Shown in pieces: positions 8,419-16,183 of a stretch of 64,000 nt of DNA. Position 1 is the first letter of the stretch; the number at the start of each line of letters is the position of its first letter. The notes beneath the pieces are model-generated. The model saw only the letters and a list, made by a program, of their open reading frames with translations, ran no database searches and was not told the origin of the DNA. The position numbers were made by a program, and so were the translations under genes. The stretch comes from Acinetobacter tandoii DSM 14970 = CIP 107469 (GTDB lineage Bacteria; Pseudomonadota; Gammaproteobacteria; Pseudomonadales; Moraxellaceae), in the NCBI RefSeq assembly GCF_000400735.1, contig NZ_KE007368.1, positions 58,987-122,986 of the forward strand, read 5' to 3'.

Positions 8419-9864
8419 ATGCTTTTTAATTCCCGCTATTTAACCTTGAATCCAAAACTGTACCATCAACAAATGCCCTTACCTTTGGTCGGAGCAAAAG
8501 CAGGTCATTTTAACCAAGCCTTGGCTGAAGAACTACAATGGACTGCCGAAGAACAAGCAGATTGGGTTGAAATTTGTAGCGGACAAAAAACCTTTGCAGA
8601 ATTTCCTCCTCTTGCGATGGTTTATGCAGGGCATCAATTTGGACAATGGGCGGGTCAACTCGGTGATGGTCGCGGTTTACTGATTGCCCAAATCCTTGAT
8701 CAAAAAAAACAAACCATTGATTTACACTTAAAAGGTGCTGGGCAAACACCTTATTCGCGTATGGGAGATGGGCGTGCGGTACTTCGCTCTGTTATTCGAG
8801 AGTACTTGGCAGGTCATGCCCTCAATGCGCTGGGTATTCCTTCTAGTAATGCGGTCGGTTTTACTTCATCGACTCAAGGTGTACAACGTGAAAAATTAGA
8901 GCTGGGTGCGATGCTGCTCAGAACCTCTGACTGTCATATTCGTTTGGGGCATTTTGAGTGGATTAATCAATATCAATCGGACTTATTGGCAGACTTTACC
9001 CAGAAATGTATGGAATGGCACTATCCTGAATGCTTGCTAGCTGAACAGCCCATTTTGGCATTTGCTACCCAAGTGATACAACGAACTGCCGTTATGATTG
9101 CCAAATGGCAATTGGTTGGTTTTGCACATGGCGTCATGAATACCGACAATTTGAATATCACAGGTTCAACCTTAGATTTTGGTCCTTACGGCTTTATGGA
9201 ACGCTTCCGCCCCAATTGGATCAACAATCACTCCGACTACCAAGGCCGCTATACCTATCAGCAACAACCCAGTATCGGACATTGGAATTTATGGATGTGG
9301 CTAAATAATTTAATCCCGCTACGACCAGAAAACTATGACAAAGAACAATGGAAAGAAGATCTAACAGCTTGCTTGAGCCATTATGAACCGACCTTTTTGG
9401 AACATTATCGCTTAGGTTTATGTCAAAAAATGGGCTTACCTGATTTTCATAAAGATAGCTTTGATTGTGGCATGCTTTTTTTAAGAATTTTGCAATCTGA
9501 ACAACTGGATTACACCCAAAGCTTTATTCGTCTACAAAATCAAGACTACCAACTGCTTTTGGATGATTGTCTTGACCGCCGTCAGTTTGAAAGTTTCCTT
9601 CAGCAGTACAAACAGATTCGTGCCAATCAAGACACAGCAGAACTCGATGCAACAATGCAACAAACCAATCCAGTTTATATCCTACGCAATCACATGGCAC
9701 AAAAAGCGATTGAACTGGCTGAGCGCAATGATTTTTCAGAAGTCGAACGTTTATTTAACCTACTCAGCCAACCGTTTGAACGAAATGTGGCACTAGAGAA
9801 AACTGAAGATTTGGCTCCATTACCGAACGATGTGCCTGAAGTGATGGTGAGTTGTTCATCTTAA
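8419..9864 (+). CDS. selO: Protein adenylyltransferase SelO (YdiU family pseudokinase)
   Basis: SelO-family proteins have a protein-kinase-like fold but bind ATP upside down and transfer AMP to Ser/Thr/Tyr of target proteins, linked to redox stress. The 481 residues are the normal bacterial length. The sequence shows the hallmark YAGHQFGQWAGQLGDGRG, then HLKGAGQTPYSRMGDGRAVLRS (landmark, residues about 104-125), GVMNTDNLNITG and DFGPYGFME with the catalytic and metal-binding acidic residues. The C-terminus ends CSS, and this terminal-cysteine tail replaces the selenocysteine of eukaryotic SelO. It appears to be a single-gene unit. Confidence 0.95.
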   Translation: MLFNSRYLTLNPKLYHQQMPLPLVGAKAGHFNQALAEELQWTAEEQADWVEICSGQKTFAEFPPLAMVYAGHQFGQWAGQLGDGRGLLIAQILDQKKQTIDLHLKGAGQTPYSRMGDGRAVLRSVIREYLAGHALNALGIPSSNAVGFTSSTQGVQREKLELGAMLLRTSDCHIRLGHFEWINQYQSDLLADFTQKCMEWHYPECLLAEQPILAFATQVIQRTAVMIAKWQLVGFAHGVMNTDNLNITGSTLDFGPYGFMERFRPNWINNHSDYQGRYTYQQQPSIGHWNLWMWLNNLIPLRPENYDKEQWKEDLTACLSHYEPTFLEHYRLGLCQKMGLPDFHKDSFDCGMLFLRILQSEQLDYTQSFIRLQNQDYQLLLDDCLDRRQFESFLQQYKQIRANQDTAELDATMQQTNPVYILRNHMAQKAIELAERNDFSEVERLFNLLSQPFERNVALEKTEDLAPLPNDVPEVMVSCSS

Positions 9865-9879
9865 CAGGTTGGCTTAAAC

Positions 9880-9905
9880 TGTGGATAAACTAAACAATAT
9901 CCACA
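9880..9905. repeat. Inverted DnaA-box-like pair
   Basis: TGTGGATAA (9880-9888) is the exact complement of the DnaA box TTATCCACA, and TATCCACA (9898-9905) is an inverted copy 10 bp away. It lies between the selO stop and the YjbR-like start. It may simply be a stem-loop. Confidence 0.4.
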
Positions 9906-9934
9906 GGGCTTCCCCTACTAGAGTAGTGATCACC

Positions 9935-10306
9935 ATGTCCTTACACCGTATTGCCGCAAAAGCTGCACTTGCCCTGCCAGAAGTCACCTGTAGTCAACCC
10001 TTTGGCGAGGGCTGTGATGTGTATAAAGTCATGGATAAAATGTTTTTGCTCAATTCATCTTTAAGCGGTAGAGTTTTAAGTAACTTAAAAGTTACACCTG
10101 ACCACGGCGCGATGCTACGTGATATTTATCCGTATATTCATGCAGGATGGCATATGAATAAAAAGCATTGGATTTCAATCTATGAGGATGAAAACCTAGA
10201 GCCTGATTTAGTCATTGATCTGGTACAAAATTCTTATGAACTCGTGGTATCCAAGCTGAGTAAACAACAAAGACAACGAATTGCTGTGCTTAAAGCCATC
10301 AGCTAA
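9935..10306 (+). CDS. MmcQ/YjbR family protein
   Basis: A 123-residue protein of the YjbR/CyaY-like superfamily, annotated as DNA-binding in related genomes but without a firmly assigned role. Landmarks are ALALPEVTCSQPFGEGCDVYKV at the N-terminus (quoted as two joined blocks, residues about 9-30), GRVLSNLKVTP in the middle, and HAGWHMNKKHWISI followed by the LVIDLVQNSYELVVSKL helix. An in-frame GTG at 9881 would add 18 residues that match nothing in the family and span the DnaA-box-like repeat, so ATG 9935 is preferred, although its ribosome-binding site is weak. Confidence 0.85.
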   Translation: MSLHRIAAKAALALPEVTCSQPFGEGCDVYKVMDKMFLLNSSLSGRVLSNLKVTPDHGAMLRDIYPYIHAGWHMNKKHWISIYEDENLEPDLVIDLVQNSYELVVSKLSKQQRQRIAVLKAIS

Positions 10307-10489
10307 ATATTGAATGATTAATTATTTCTTTTGATTTTTTTAAAGCTGAGCCTTATCACGTCATCAAACTGATCATAAGTTTGAATACATCTGGTCGCTG
10401 CTGTACAGCTTTCCAACATTTTCTGTGTATTACCCACTTTGGAATAAAAAAATCGAAACCAAAAGCGAAGTGAGCAATTGAAAGATCAT

Positions 10490-10520
10490 AAAAAAAGCCC
10501 GACATCCTGTCGGGCTTTTT
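10490..10520 (-). terminator. Terminator of the candidate small RNA, GGA in loop
   Basis: On the minus strand GCCCGACA and TGTCGGGC form a perfect 8-bp stem around the trinucleotide GGA, followed by seven T. The plus strand also has a T run, so it may end transcripts arriving from the YjbR-like gene too. Confidence 0.9.
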
Positions 10521-10618
10521 CATATTGATTCGCTAGGTATAACTCCTGTCGTACCTCACATCCTAGTGTTGAACTTATCATTTTTGTTTTATGTTTTGGA
10601 ACATCCTGTTCTCCATAA
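10490..10618 (-). ncRNA. Candidate CsrA/RsmA-binding small RNA (RsmX/Y/Z-like)
   Basis: A non-coding stretch of about 125 nt on the minus strand. It contains five GGA motifs, three of them as ACAGGA (ACAGGATGT twice, ACAGGAGT once) plus TAGGATGT. ACAGGATGT fits the CsrA/RsmA consensus ACARGGAUGU apart from one G. Two GGAs are in hairpin loops: GAACA-GGA-TGTTC at the 5' end (10599-10611) and the terminator GCCCGACA-GGA-TGTCGGGC. A third hairpin, CTAGG...CCTAG (10534-10566), holds two more, and A-rich linkers separate them. A TATAAG -10 element lies at 10625-10630 and a GacA-type box upstream. RsmX/Y/Z and CsrB/C RNAs act by titrating CsrA this way. That this is such an RNA is inference from structure and motifs. 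Confidence 0.72.
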
Positions 10619-10672
10619 TTGAATCTTATAAAAAATTTTAGGGCTGACCTAGACGCAATCCGCTTGAGTTAG

Positions 10673-10690
10673 TGTAAGCCAGAACGTACA
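10673..10690 (-). promoter_or_regulatory. GacA-type upstream activating box
   Basis: Read on the minus strand, TGTACG-N6-CTTACA matches the GacA upstream activating sequence TGTAAG-N6-CTTACA at 11 of 12 specified bases. Its centre lies about 65 bp upstream of the start inferred for the small RNA, whose -35 region (TCTAGG) is poor, as expected for an activator-dependent promoter. Confidence 0.6.
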
Positions 10691-10923
10691 TAGAAAAATA
10701 AGCTTAATCAGACTTACCCCCAAAATTATCCGCAGAAATTGTGGATAGTTTTCAGGATGGTTGCAGCCAAGCCGTACTATATTAAAGTTAATTTTTGAGT
10801 ACTTTAACAGCAACTTGATAGCTCACTGCTTCAATCTGTTGGAAATACAACCTTTCCTTTCTCAATTTTGCCTATTTAATTACCTATACATATCAATCCG
10901 AAAAGATTCAGTGTGAGAGTCGC

Positions 10924-11034
10924 TCACTCTCCACCCAAGTTAATCAACAGGTCATGCCAAACCTCAGACAAAGGCCCATTGAGAGTCAGTAAAATCTTGG
11001 TCAGTCTCCTGATCAGTTGCTTATTTGATTCCAT
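10924..11034 (-). CDS. Possible 36-codon small ORF in the permease downstream gap
   Basis: A short frame starting MESNKQLIRR, leucine-rich and helical in look, ending LINLGGE. The same frame reads protein-like on both sides beyond stop codons (upstream VPMSPRGRIVK before a TAG). This suggests either a small gene or the remnant of a longer broken one. No convincing ribosome-binding site is present, and a 74-codon frame on the other strand covers the same bases. I do not recognise it. Confidence 0.25.
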   Translation of the reverse strand: MESNKQLIRRLTKILLTLNGPLSEVWHDLLINLGGE

Positions 11035-11146
11035 TGTTGAAAAGTTTGGATTCTATTTCACAATCCTCCCCCTAGGTGACATAGGCACATCGCCAGCGGA
11101 ACGCTTCACAGATTTAAATCCAGACTTATCTAAGTAAAAGCCCAAT

Positions 11147-11172
11147 AAAAAAGGACTCATATTGAGTCCTTT
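11147..11172 (-). terminator. Intrinsic terminator of the permease gene
   Basis: AAAAGGACTC and GAGTCCTTTT form a 10-bp stem around ATATT. The minus strand continues with six T, immediately past the permease stop. Confidence 0.85.
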
Positions 11173-11192
11173 TCCACATCATCACCTGCGCT

Positions 11193-12548
11193 TTAGCCCT
11201 TCTTCGGCTTCAATGTTTTAAATAAAACAAAGAGCATGATGATCCAGACAGGAAGCATCAATACGGAAAGCATAAAACCTTGATTCCACATGATATACAA
11301 AATCATCAGCATAAATACTAAAACAAAATAATTACTAAACGGTGCAAATAACGCTGGAAACTTGGTTTGAATGCCCTGTTTTTTCATACTCTGTCTAAAT
11401 TTAAGATGAATCAAACTGATCATCATCCAATTCAACACCGCAGCACTGACCACAATATAAATCAGATAACTCAGTGCTTTTTCAGGCAAGAAGTAATTTA
11501 ACAGCACGCAACCAAAAATCAGTAATGCTGAAAATAATACAGCCGCAATCGGTGTCCCTTGCTGGTTGACCTGCTTAAAAACTTGTGGGGCGTTGCCCTG
11601 TTCTGCTAGACCTAACAGCATGCGACTATTGGCATACATGCCACTATTACAAACAGAAACTGATGCAGTCAAAATAATAAAATTCAGTAAATGGGCTGCC
11701 CACTCAATGCCCATTTGCTTAAAAATAAGTACGAATGGACTTTTATCTAACCCGCCCAAATCCAATTGATTCCAAGGCACCAAAGACAAAAGAATCGCCA
11801 ACGAGCAAATATAGAACAGGAAAACCCGAATCACCGTTTGATTGACTGCTTTTGGAATATTCTTTTCAGGATCTTCGGTTTCCGCAGCCGCCATACTGAT
11901 CAGCTCAATGCCACCAAAAGCAAACATCATAAAGGCCAGCATATAAAACAAGCCTTCAAAGCCATGTGGGAAAAACCCGCCATGTGCCCATAAATTAGTG
12001 ATGGAAGCAGTGGAACCCGCATCAGCCGTCAGCAAGAGGTAAGCCCCAAAGATGATCATTGCGATTATCGCCACAACTTTAATCATCGACAGCCAAAACT
12101 CAGACTCTGCGTACAGTTTGACATTGGCGAGATTGGCCAATGTGATCACCACAAAAAATACCAACACTGAAATCCAAGCAGGAATATGTGGCCACCAATA
12201 ATTCACATATTTACCAATCGCGGTCAGCTCAGTCATCACCACCAAGATATACAGCACCCAGTAGTTCCAGCCCGTTAAAAAGCCTGAAAACCGTCCCCAA
12301 TATTTAAAAGCAAAGTAGCTGAATGACCCCGTCACAGGTTCATGCACAATCATTTCACCGAGTTGACGCATAATTAAGAATGCAATCAAACCGCCAATCA
12401 TATAACCCAAAATAATAGATGGGCCAGCAGACTCAATAATATGTGCTGAACCTAAGAACAATCCCGTACCAATTGCACCGCCCATGGCGATCAATTGGAT
12501 ATGGCGGTTCTTTAAACGGCGCTGAAGTTTAGGCGTCTCGCTGCTCAA
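11193..12548 (-). CDS. aroP: Amino acid permease of the AroP/PheP type
   Basis: Inner-membrane APC-superfamily proton symporter with 12 predicted helices in 451 residues. The N-terminal RHIQLIAMGGAIGTGLFLGS is the AAT-family signature, followed by FLIMRQLGEMIV and GSFSYFAFKYWG. Recalled E. coli AroP and PheP match closely over the first 250 residues, including the GFLTGWNYWVLYILV helix and the PHGFEGLFYM segment. This points to aromatic amino acids, although related permeases for other amino acids share these motifs. It has its own terminator and is probably monocistronic. Confidence 0.88.
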   Translation of the reverse strand: MSSETPKLQRRLKNRHIQLIAMGGAIGTGLFLGSAHIIESAGPSIILGYMIGGLIAFLIMRQLGEMIVHEPVTGSFSYFAFKYWGRFSGFLTGWNYWVLYILVVMTELTAIGKYVNYWWPHIPAWISVLVFFVVITLANLANVKLYAESEFWLSMIKVVAIIAMIIFGAYLLLTADAGSTASITNLWAHGGFFPHGFEGLFYMLAFMMFAFGGIELISMAAAETEDPEKNIPKAVNQTVIRVFLFYICSLAILLSLVPWNQLDLGGLDKSPFVLIFKQMGIEWAAHLLNFIILTASVSVCNSGMYANSRMLLGLAEQGNAPQVFKQVNQQGTPIAAVLFSALLIFGCVLLNYFLPEKALSYLIYIVVSAAVLNWMMISLIHLKFRQSMKKQGIQTKFPALFAPFSNYFVLVFMLMILYIMWNQGFMLSVLMLPVWIIMLFVLFKTLKPKKG

Positions 12549-12702
12549 AACACATGCTCATCTGACAAAAAATGAATTGTATCGCTTGCACAAGCGATCA
12601 ACCAGTCTTGTACTTTAAAATCTCCGGTTGCTCTGTCTCATTTCGCCACATGACGATTTAAAAGCACGGCTGATTTTGATTGCTACCTTGCCTTCATCCC
12701 AT

Positions 12703-12735
12703 AAAAAAAGCGGATAACCCAAGGCTTATCCGCTT
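12703..12735 (-). terminator. Intrinsic terminator of baeSR
   Basis: AAGCGGATAA and TTATCCGCTT form a 10-bp perfect stem with an 8-nt loop, followed on the minus strand by a T-rich run. It lies 26 bp after the baeR stop. Confidence 0.85.
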
Positions 12736-12760
12736 CTTCTATCGCTCAGAAAATTATAAG

Positions 12761-13447
12761 TTAATCTTCTGGATACTCAAAACGATAACCGACACCATAC
12801 ACCGCTTGAATCCATTCATGACGGTTGCCTGTTTCGGCTGCATCCGAAATTTTTCGACGTAAGTTTTTAATATGACTATCAATTACACGGTCTGCCACAT
12901 CAAAGCTATCTGGATTAATATGATCTAATAATTGTACACGCGAATAAACTTGTCCAACGTGCTCAAGGAACAATTCTAGTAAGCGGAATTCGGTTGGCGT
13001 TAAGTTGAGGGTCTTTTGTTGATACCAGATGCGTTGTTGAGCTTTATCTACGCGAAACAAGCCATTTTCTTCAGGCTCAGCTTTACGGTCTAAGCGGCGT
13101 AAAACTGCCTGAACACGTGCCACCAACTCTTTCGGACTAAATGGTTTACAAATGTAATCATCGGCACCCATATTCAGCCCCAACACACGATCAATCTCTT
13201 CTGTGCGTGCCGTCACCATAATAATTGGCAAGTCAGATTGCTCTCTAACCTTACGACAAATGGTCAGACCATCCATTCGAGGGACCATCAAGTCTAAAAT
13301 CATCAAGCTTGGTTTGCGTTGCATAAAACTGTCATAGGCTTCCTGCCCATCATGAAACAGACTAACTTCAAAACCTGCTGCTTCTAGATAATCACGGACC
13401 AATTGAGCCAGTTCAACTTCATCTTCAACCAGCATAATATGCTTCAT
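12761..13447 (-). CDS. baeR: Response regulator BaeR (OmpR family)
   Basis: DNA-binding partner of the BaeS kinase in the envelope-stress pathway, which in Acinetobacter is tied to efflux pump expression and drug tolerance. The 228 residues consist of a receiver domain (phospho-acceptor Asp52 in LDLMVPRMDG, the acidic pair in LVEDE, and the conserved KPF lysine near residue 102) and a C-terminal winged helix (LTPTEFRLLELFL, then VIDSHIKNLRRKI). The frame is open further upstream, but ATG 13447 has AAGGAA six bases ahead and begins the receiver exactly. It follows baeS by 11 bp in one operon. Confidence 0.95.
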   Translation of the reverse strand: MKHIMLVEDEVELAQLVRDYLEAAGFEVSLFHDGQEAYDSFMQRKPSLMILDLMVPRMDGLTICRKVREQSDLPIIMVTARTEEIDRVLGLNMGADDYICKPFSPKELVARVQAVLRRLDRKAEPEENGLFRVDKAQQRIWYQQKTLNLTPTEFRLLELFLEHVGQVYSRVQLLDHINPDSFDVADRVIDSHIKNLRRKISDAAETGNRHEWIQAVYGVGYRFEYPED

Positions 13448-13458
13448 GAATATTTCCT

Positions 13459-15120
13459 TTATGATTTCATTTGTTTGGGAAAAGTGAGTTTGCAACGCAA
13501 ACCACCTAATGGTGAATGCTCAAAACGCAAGCATCCACCGAGTGCCTGAGCAATCTTACATGAAAGTGCCAAACCTAGCCCTGTTCCACCGGTACTTCGA
13601 GTTCTCGAATCATCCACACGATAGAATCGTTCCCCCAAGTGCTGCAATTGTTCATCCGTCAATCCATACGGGCTATCATCCACATACAGACTCCACTCTG
13701 TTGCACTTTGCTCGGTGTGAATCTGAATCTGTCCGCCCGACTCGGTATAACGAATACTATTACTGAGTAAGTTGACCACAATTTGTTTGAATCGGTCTGT
13801 ATCTAATTGTAAGACAGGAGCATCACCTTGCACGCTGACTTTTAGATTGGCTTGTTCAAACTTCGGTTTGAAGTTCTCTACCTCTTGAACAATCATGTCC
13901 CACGGATTTACGGCCGTAAAATAACATTTCAATTGCTGAGCATCGGCTTGAGCTAAATCTGCTAAATCTTGAGTCAGTTTTTTCAAACTACTCACTTGAC
14001 GCATCATGGCATCCAAATGTTCTGGTGTGGCTTTACGAATGCCATCTTGCATGGCTTCAATTTGTGCTTGTAACACAGCCAATGGTGTTTTTAATTCATG
14101 CGAAGTATCGGCTACCCATTGACGACGCGAAGTTTCATGTTGATCCAGAATTTCTGCCAATTGATTCAATTCATTGGATAAATCACCCAATTCATCATTA
14201 CGGTTAATTTTGACTTGATGTTGGTAGTTGCCCTGAGTCAATTCACGTGTACCGTTCAACAAGCGTTGAATCGGTTTCTTAAAATAGGTCGCCAGCAATA
14301 ATGCAGCAATTAGACTGGCTAAAATGGTCAAGCCATAAACCAAAAATAAATAGCGCTTTTGATTACTAAAGAAGTTGATACTTAAAGCATCATCTTGATC
14401 TAGGACGGGTTTTAAACCTAAATAGCCAACCACTTTATCATCGACGATAATCGGGCGATAAGAAATCTGATCTGAAGATGGTTCACCCACCACAAATTGT
14501 CGTTTGGCATCATACAAAGATAATCGCGAACTCAACCCTAAACGGTCTGGCATCGAAATAAATTGCTTTTTCTGGTTGCTCTCTTTTAACTTATTCTGCG
14601 CCTGTCCATCTTTACGATCAGGTGGTCGGAATGCATTTTCATTCGATTTTAAAGGAAATTTTAAACCTTCAAAGGGTTGGTATTCAGAAGGTAAATTTAA
14701 CTCTAACCAACGTAACTCTTCTTGGTCGAGCAAAGGTTTCCCCTGATCTGCCCGTGCCAGTGTTGGTGGTAAATTTACAAAAGTATGTTCTTCAAAATAA
14801 CGCTGCTGTAAGGCAATATCGTATTGTCGACGTAACCACCAATGCGACAGTCGGTCATAATCATCAGGGTCGGCCTGACCTTCAATTTGTAAAATCTGAG
14901 CCTGAATGGCATTACCCCAATCATGATAAACTGCATAGACTCCCGCCAAGTTGGAAATCAGATGATCGAGCTTTTGCATTTCGACATCTGCTACATACTT
15001 AGTAAAGTTTTTTTGCATGGTCCAATGCAATACCCCCAGACTTAGGGTGATAATCACTAAGGTGGTCAGTAATACAGTCAAGAAGAGGCGTAGCGCAATC
15101 GGGACACGTCGAGTATTCAA
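13459..15120 (-). CDS. baeS: Sensor histidine kinase BaeS
   Basis: Inner-membrane kinase that phosphorylates BaeR on envelope stress. The order in 553 residues is: TM1 (about 10-33), a large periplasmic region (about 35-255), TM2 (258-280), HAMP (about 280-330), an H-box with phospho-acceptor His341 in ADTSHELKTPL, an N-box DRFKQIVVNLLSNSIRY, and a G-box GGTGLGLALS. The C-terminal ATPase is intact. The periplasmic segment of about 220 residues is long for a BaeS and includes a lysine/asparagine-rich stretch (158-185). It is the first gene of the baeSR operon and is divergent from a lipoprotein gene. Confidence 0.93.
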   Translation of the reverse strand: MNTRRVPIALRLFLTVLLTTLVIITLSLGVLHWTMQKNFTKYVADVEMQKLDHLISNLAGVYAVYHDWGNAIQAQILQIEGQADPDDYDRLSHWWLRRQYDIALQQRYFEEHTFVNLPPTLARADQGKPLLDQEELRWLELNLPSEYQPFEGLKFPLKSNENAFRPPDRKDGQAQNKLKESNQKKQFISMPDRLGLSSRLSLYDAKRQFVVGEPSSDQISYRPIIVDDKVVGYLGLKPVLDQDDALSINFFSNQKRYLFLVYGLTILASLIAALLLATYFKKPIQRLLNGTRELTQGNYQHQVKINRNDELGDLSNELNQLAEILDQHETSRRQWVADTSHELKTPLAVLQAQIEAMQDGIRKATPEHLDAMMRQVSSLKKLTQDLADLAQADAQQLKCYFTAVNPWDMIVQEVENFKPKFEQANLKVSVQGDAPVLQLDTDRFKQIVVNLLSNSIRYTESGGQIQIHTEQSATEWSLYVDDSPYGLTDEQLQHLGERFYRVDDSRTRSTGGTGLGLALSCKIAQALGGCLRFEHSPLGGLRCKLTFPKQMKS

Positions 15121-15253
15121 CAGTGGTGCTCGGTTGTTATTGTGTTAGTGCTATTGTAACCAACCTATTTTCAAAAAACCCTCCATTGTTTCTTCATCTT
15201 TATTATTTAATCTTTAAACACAAATGAAAAATAGTGTGCTGGGGTAACTTGTA

Positions 15254-15874
15254 ATGAACTTGACGAAAAAAATTGTATTAGCAACCTGCGGTATTTTAAG
15301 TGTCGGGGCATTAACAGCTTGCCAATCCACGCCAGAACCACAAGAGCACCCGCACCACACGATGGATGGTCGACATGCTGATCGTCTAACGCCTGAACAA
15401 CGTGCTGAACGCGATCAAATGCGTACCGAACACAAGGCCATGTTTAAACAAATGCAACAAGCTTGTGATGGCAAAACTGTGGGGCAAACTGTTCAGGTAA
15501 AAGCAGGTACGCACACCATTGATGGTCAATGTCATATGGTATTCCAGCCCGACCATAAACGTGGACATGGTATGCATATGGGGCAACCTCCGATGCAAGG
15601 TGAAGAAGGCATGATGCGTCCACAACATGGTGAAAAACTGACAGATGCTCAGCGTCAACACATGGTGCAACAGTTCGATCAACGCTTGAGAGAAAAACAA
15701 GCTTTCCAACAAGCGGTTGAAACTGCATGTAAAGGTCAAGCCGATGGCAAAGTCGTTCAGATTAAAGCGGGTGAACAAACCCTTTCAGGCAAATGTTCGG
15801 TACGATTCTTTCCAAACCAACCACAACCGAATGTAGCACCAACAGCAAATATGGCTCCACCTCCAGCTGCATAA
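15254..15874 (+). CDS. Lipoprotein with an internally duplicated domain
   Basis: The 206-residue precursor has a lysine-rich N-terminus, a hydrophobic stretch and a lipobox LTAC with the acylated cysteine at residue 23, so it is a predicted membrane-anchored periplasmic lipoprotein. Two related units follow. The first is FKQMQQACDGKTVGQTVQVK with GTHTIDGQC; the second is FQQAVETACKGQADGKVVQIK with GEQTLSGKC. Each carries a pair of cysteines that could form a disulfide. A His/Met-rich linker joins them (HGMHMGQPPMQGEEGMM) and the tail is proline-rich. No function is known to me. It is divergent from baeSR with 133 bp between and may share its stress control. Confidence 0.85.
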   Translation: MNLTKKIVLATCGILSVGALTACQSTPEPQEHPHHTMDGRHADRLTPEQRAERDQMRTEHKAMFKQMQQACDGKTVGQTVQVKAGTHTIDGQCHMVFQPDHKRGHGMHMGQPPMQGEEGMMRPQHGEKLTDAQRQHMVQQFDQRLREKQAFQQAVETACKGQADGKVVQIKAGEQTLSGKCSVRFFPNQPQPNVAPTANMAPPPAA

Positions 15875-15890
15875 GCAGATTTACAACAAA

Positions 15891-15915
15891 AAAGACGCCG
15901 CAAGCGTCTTTTTTT
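15891..15915 (+). terminator. Intrinsic terminator of the lipoprotein gene
   Basis: AAAGACGC and GCGTCTTT around a 5-nt loop, followed by a run of T, 16 bp past the stop codon. Confidence 0.85.
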
Positions 15916-16183
15916 ATGCCTAAATGGAGGACATAACTTTTTACGTTTTTTGACTATTTGTATCATTAAAAAAAACATAAAAACGTTTACACTCAATGTA
16001 CTTAGAAAATTCAAGCCACCTTTTTTTGACTTTACAGTCACTAAGAAATGGGGGGCAAGTGCTTGTACCTTATAACAAGATGTTGCACGATTAACTTGTA
16101 CTTAAAAACGTGTCATTGAAGGCACGTCACCATGTTTATTAGGATTATAACGCTGGTTAAAACCAGTATTGAGGAAAACCGAC

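Noticed and set aside
10913..11137. 74-codon plus-strand frame starting GTG
   Set aside because: No ribosome-binding site, unusual composition, and the opposite strand reads more like protein. I cannot support it as a gene.
15386..15778. Long minus-strand frames opposite the lipoprotein gene
   Set aside because: Shadow of the lipoprotein coding strand. The lipobox, duplication and terminator support the plus-strand gene.
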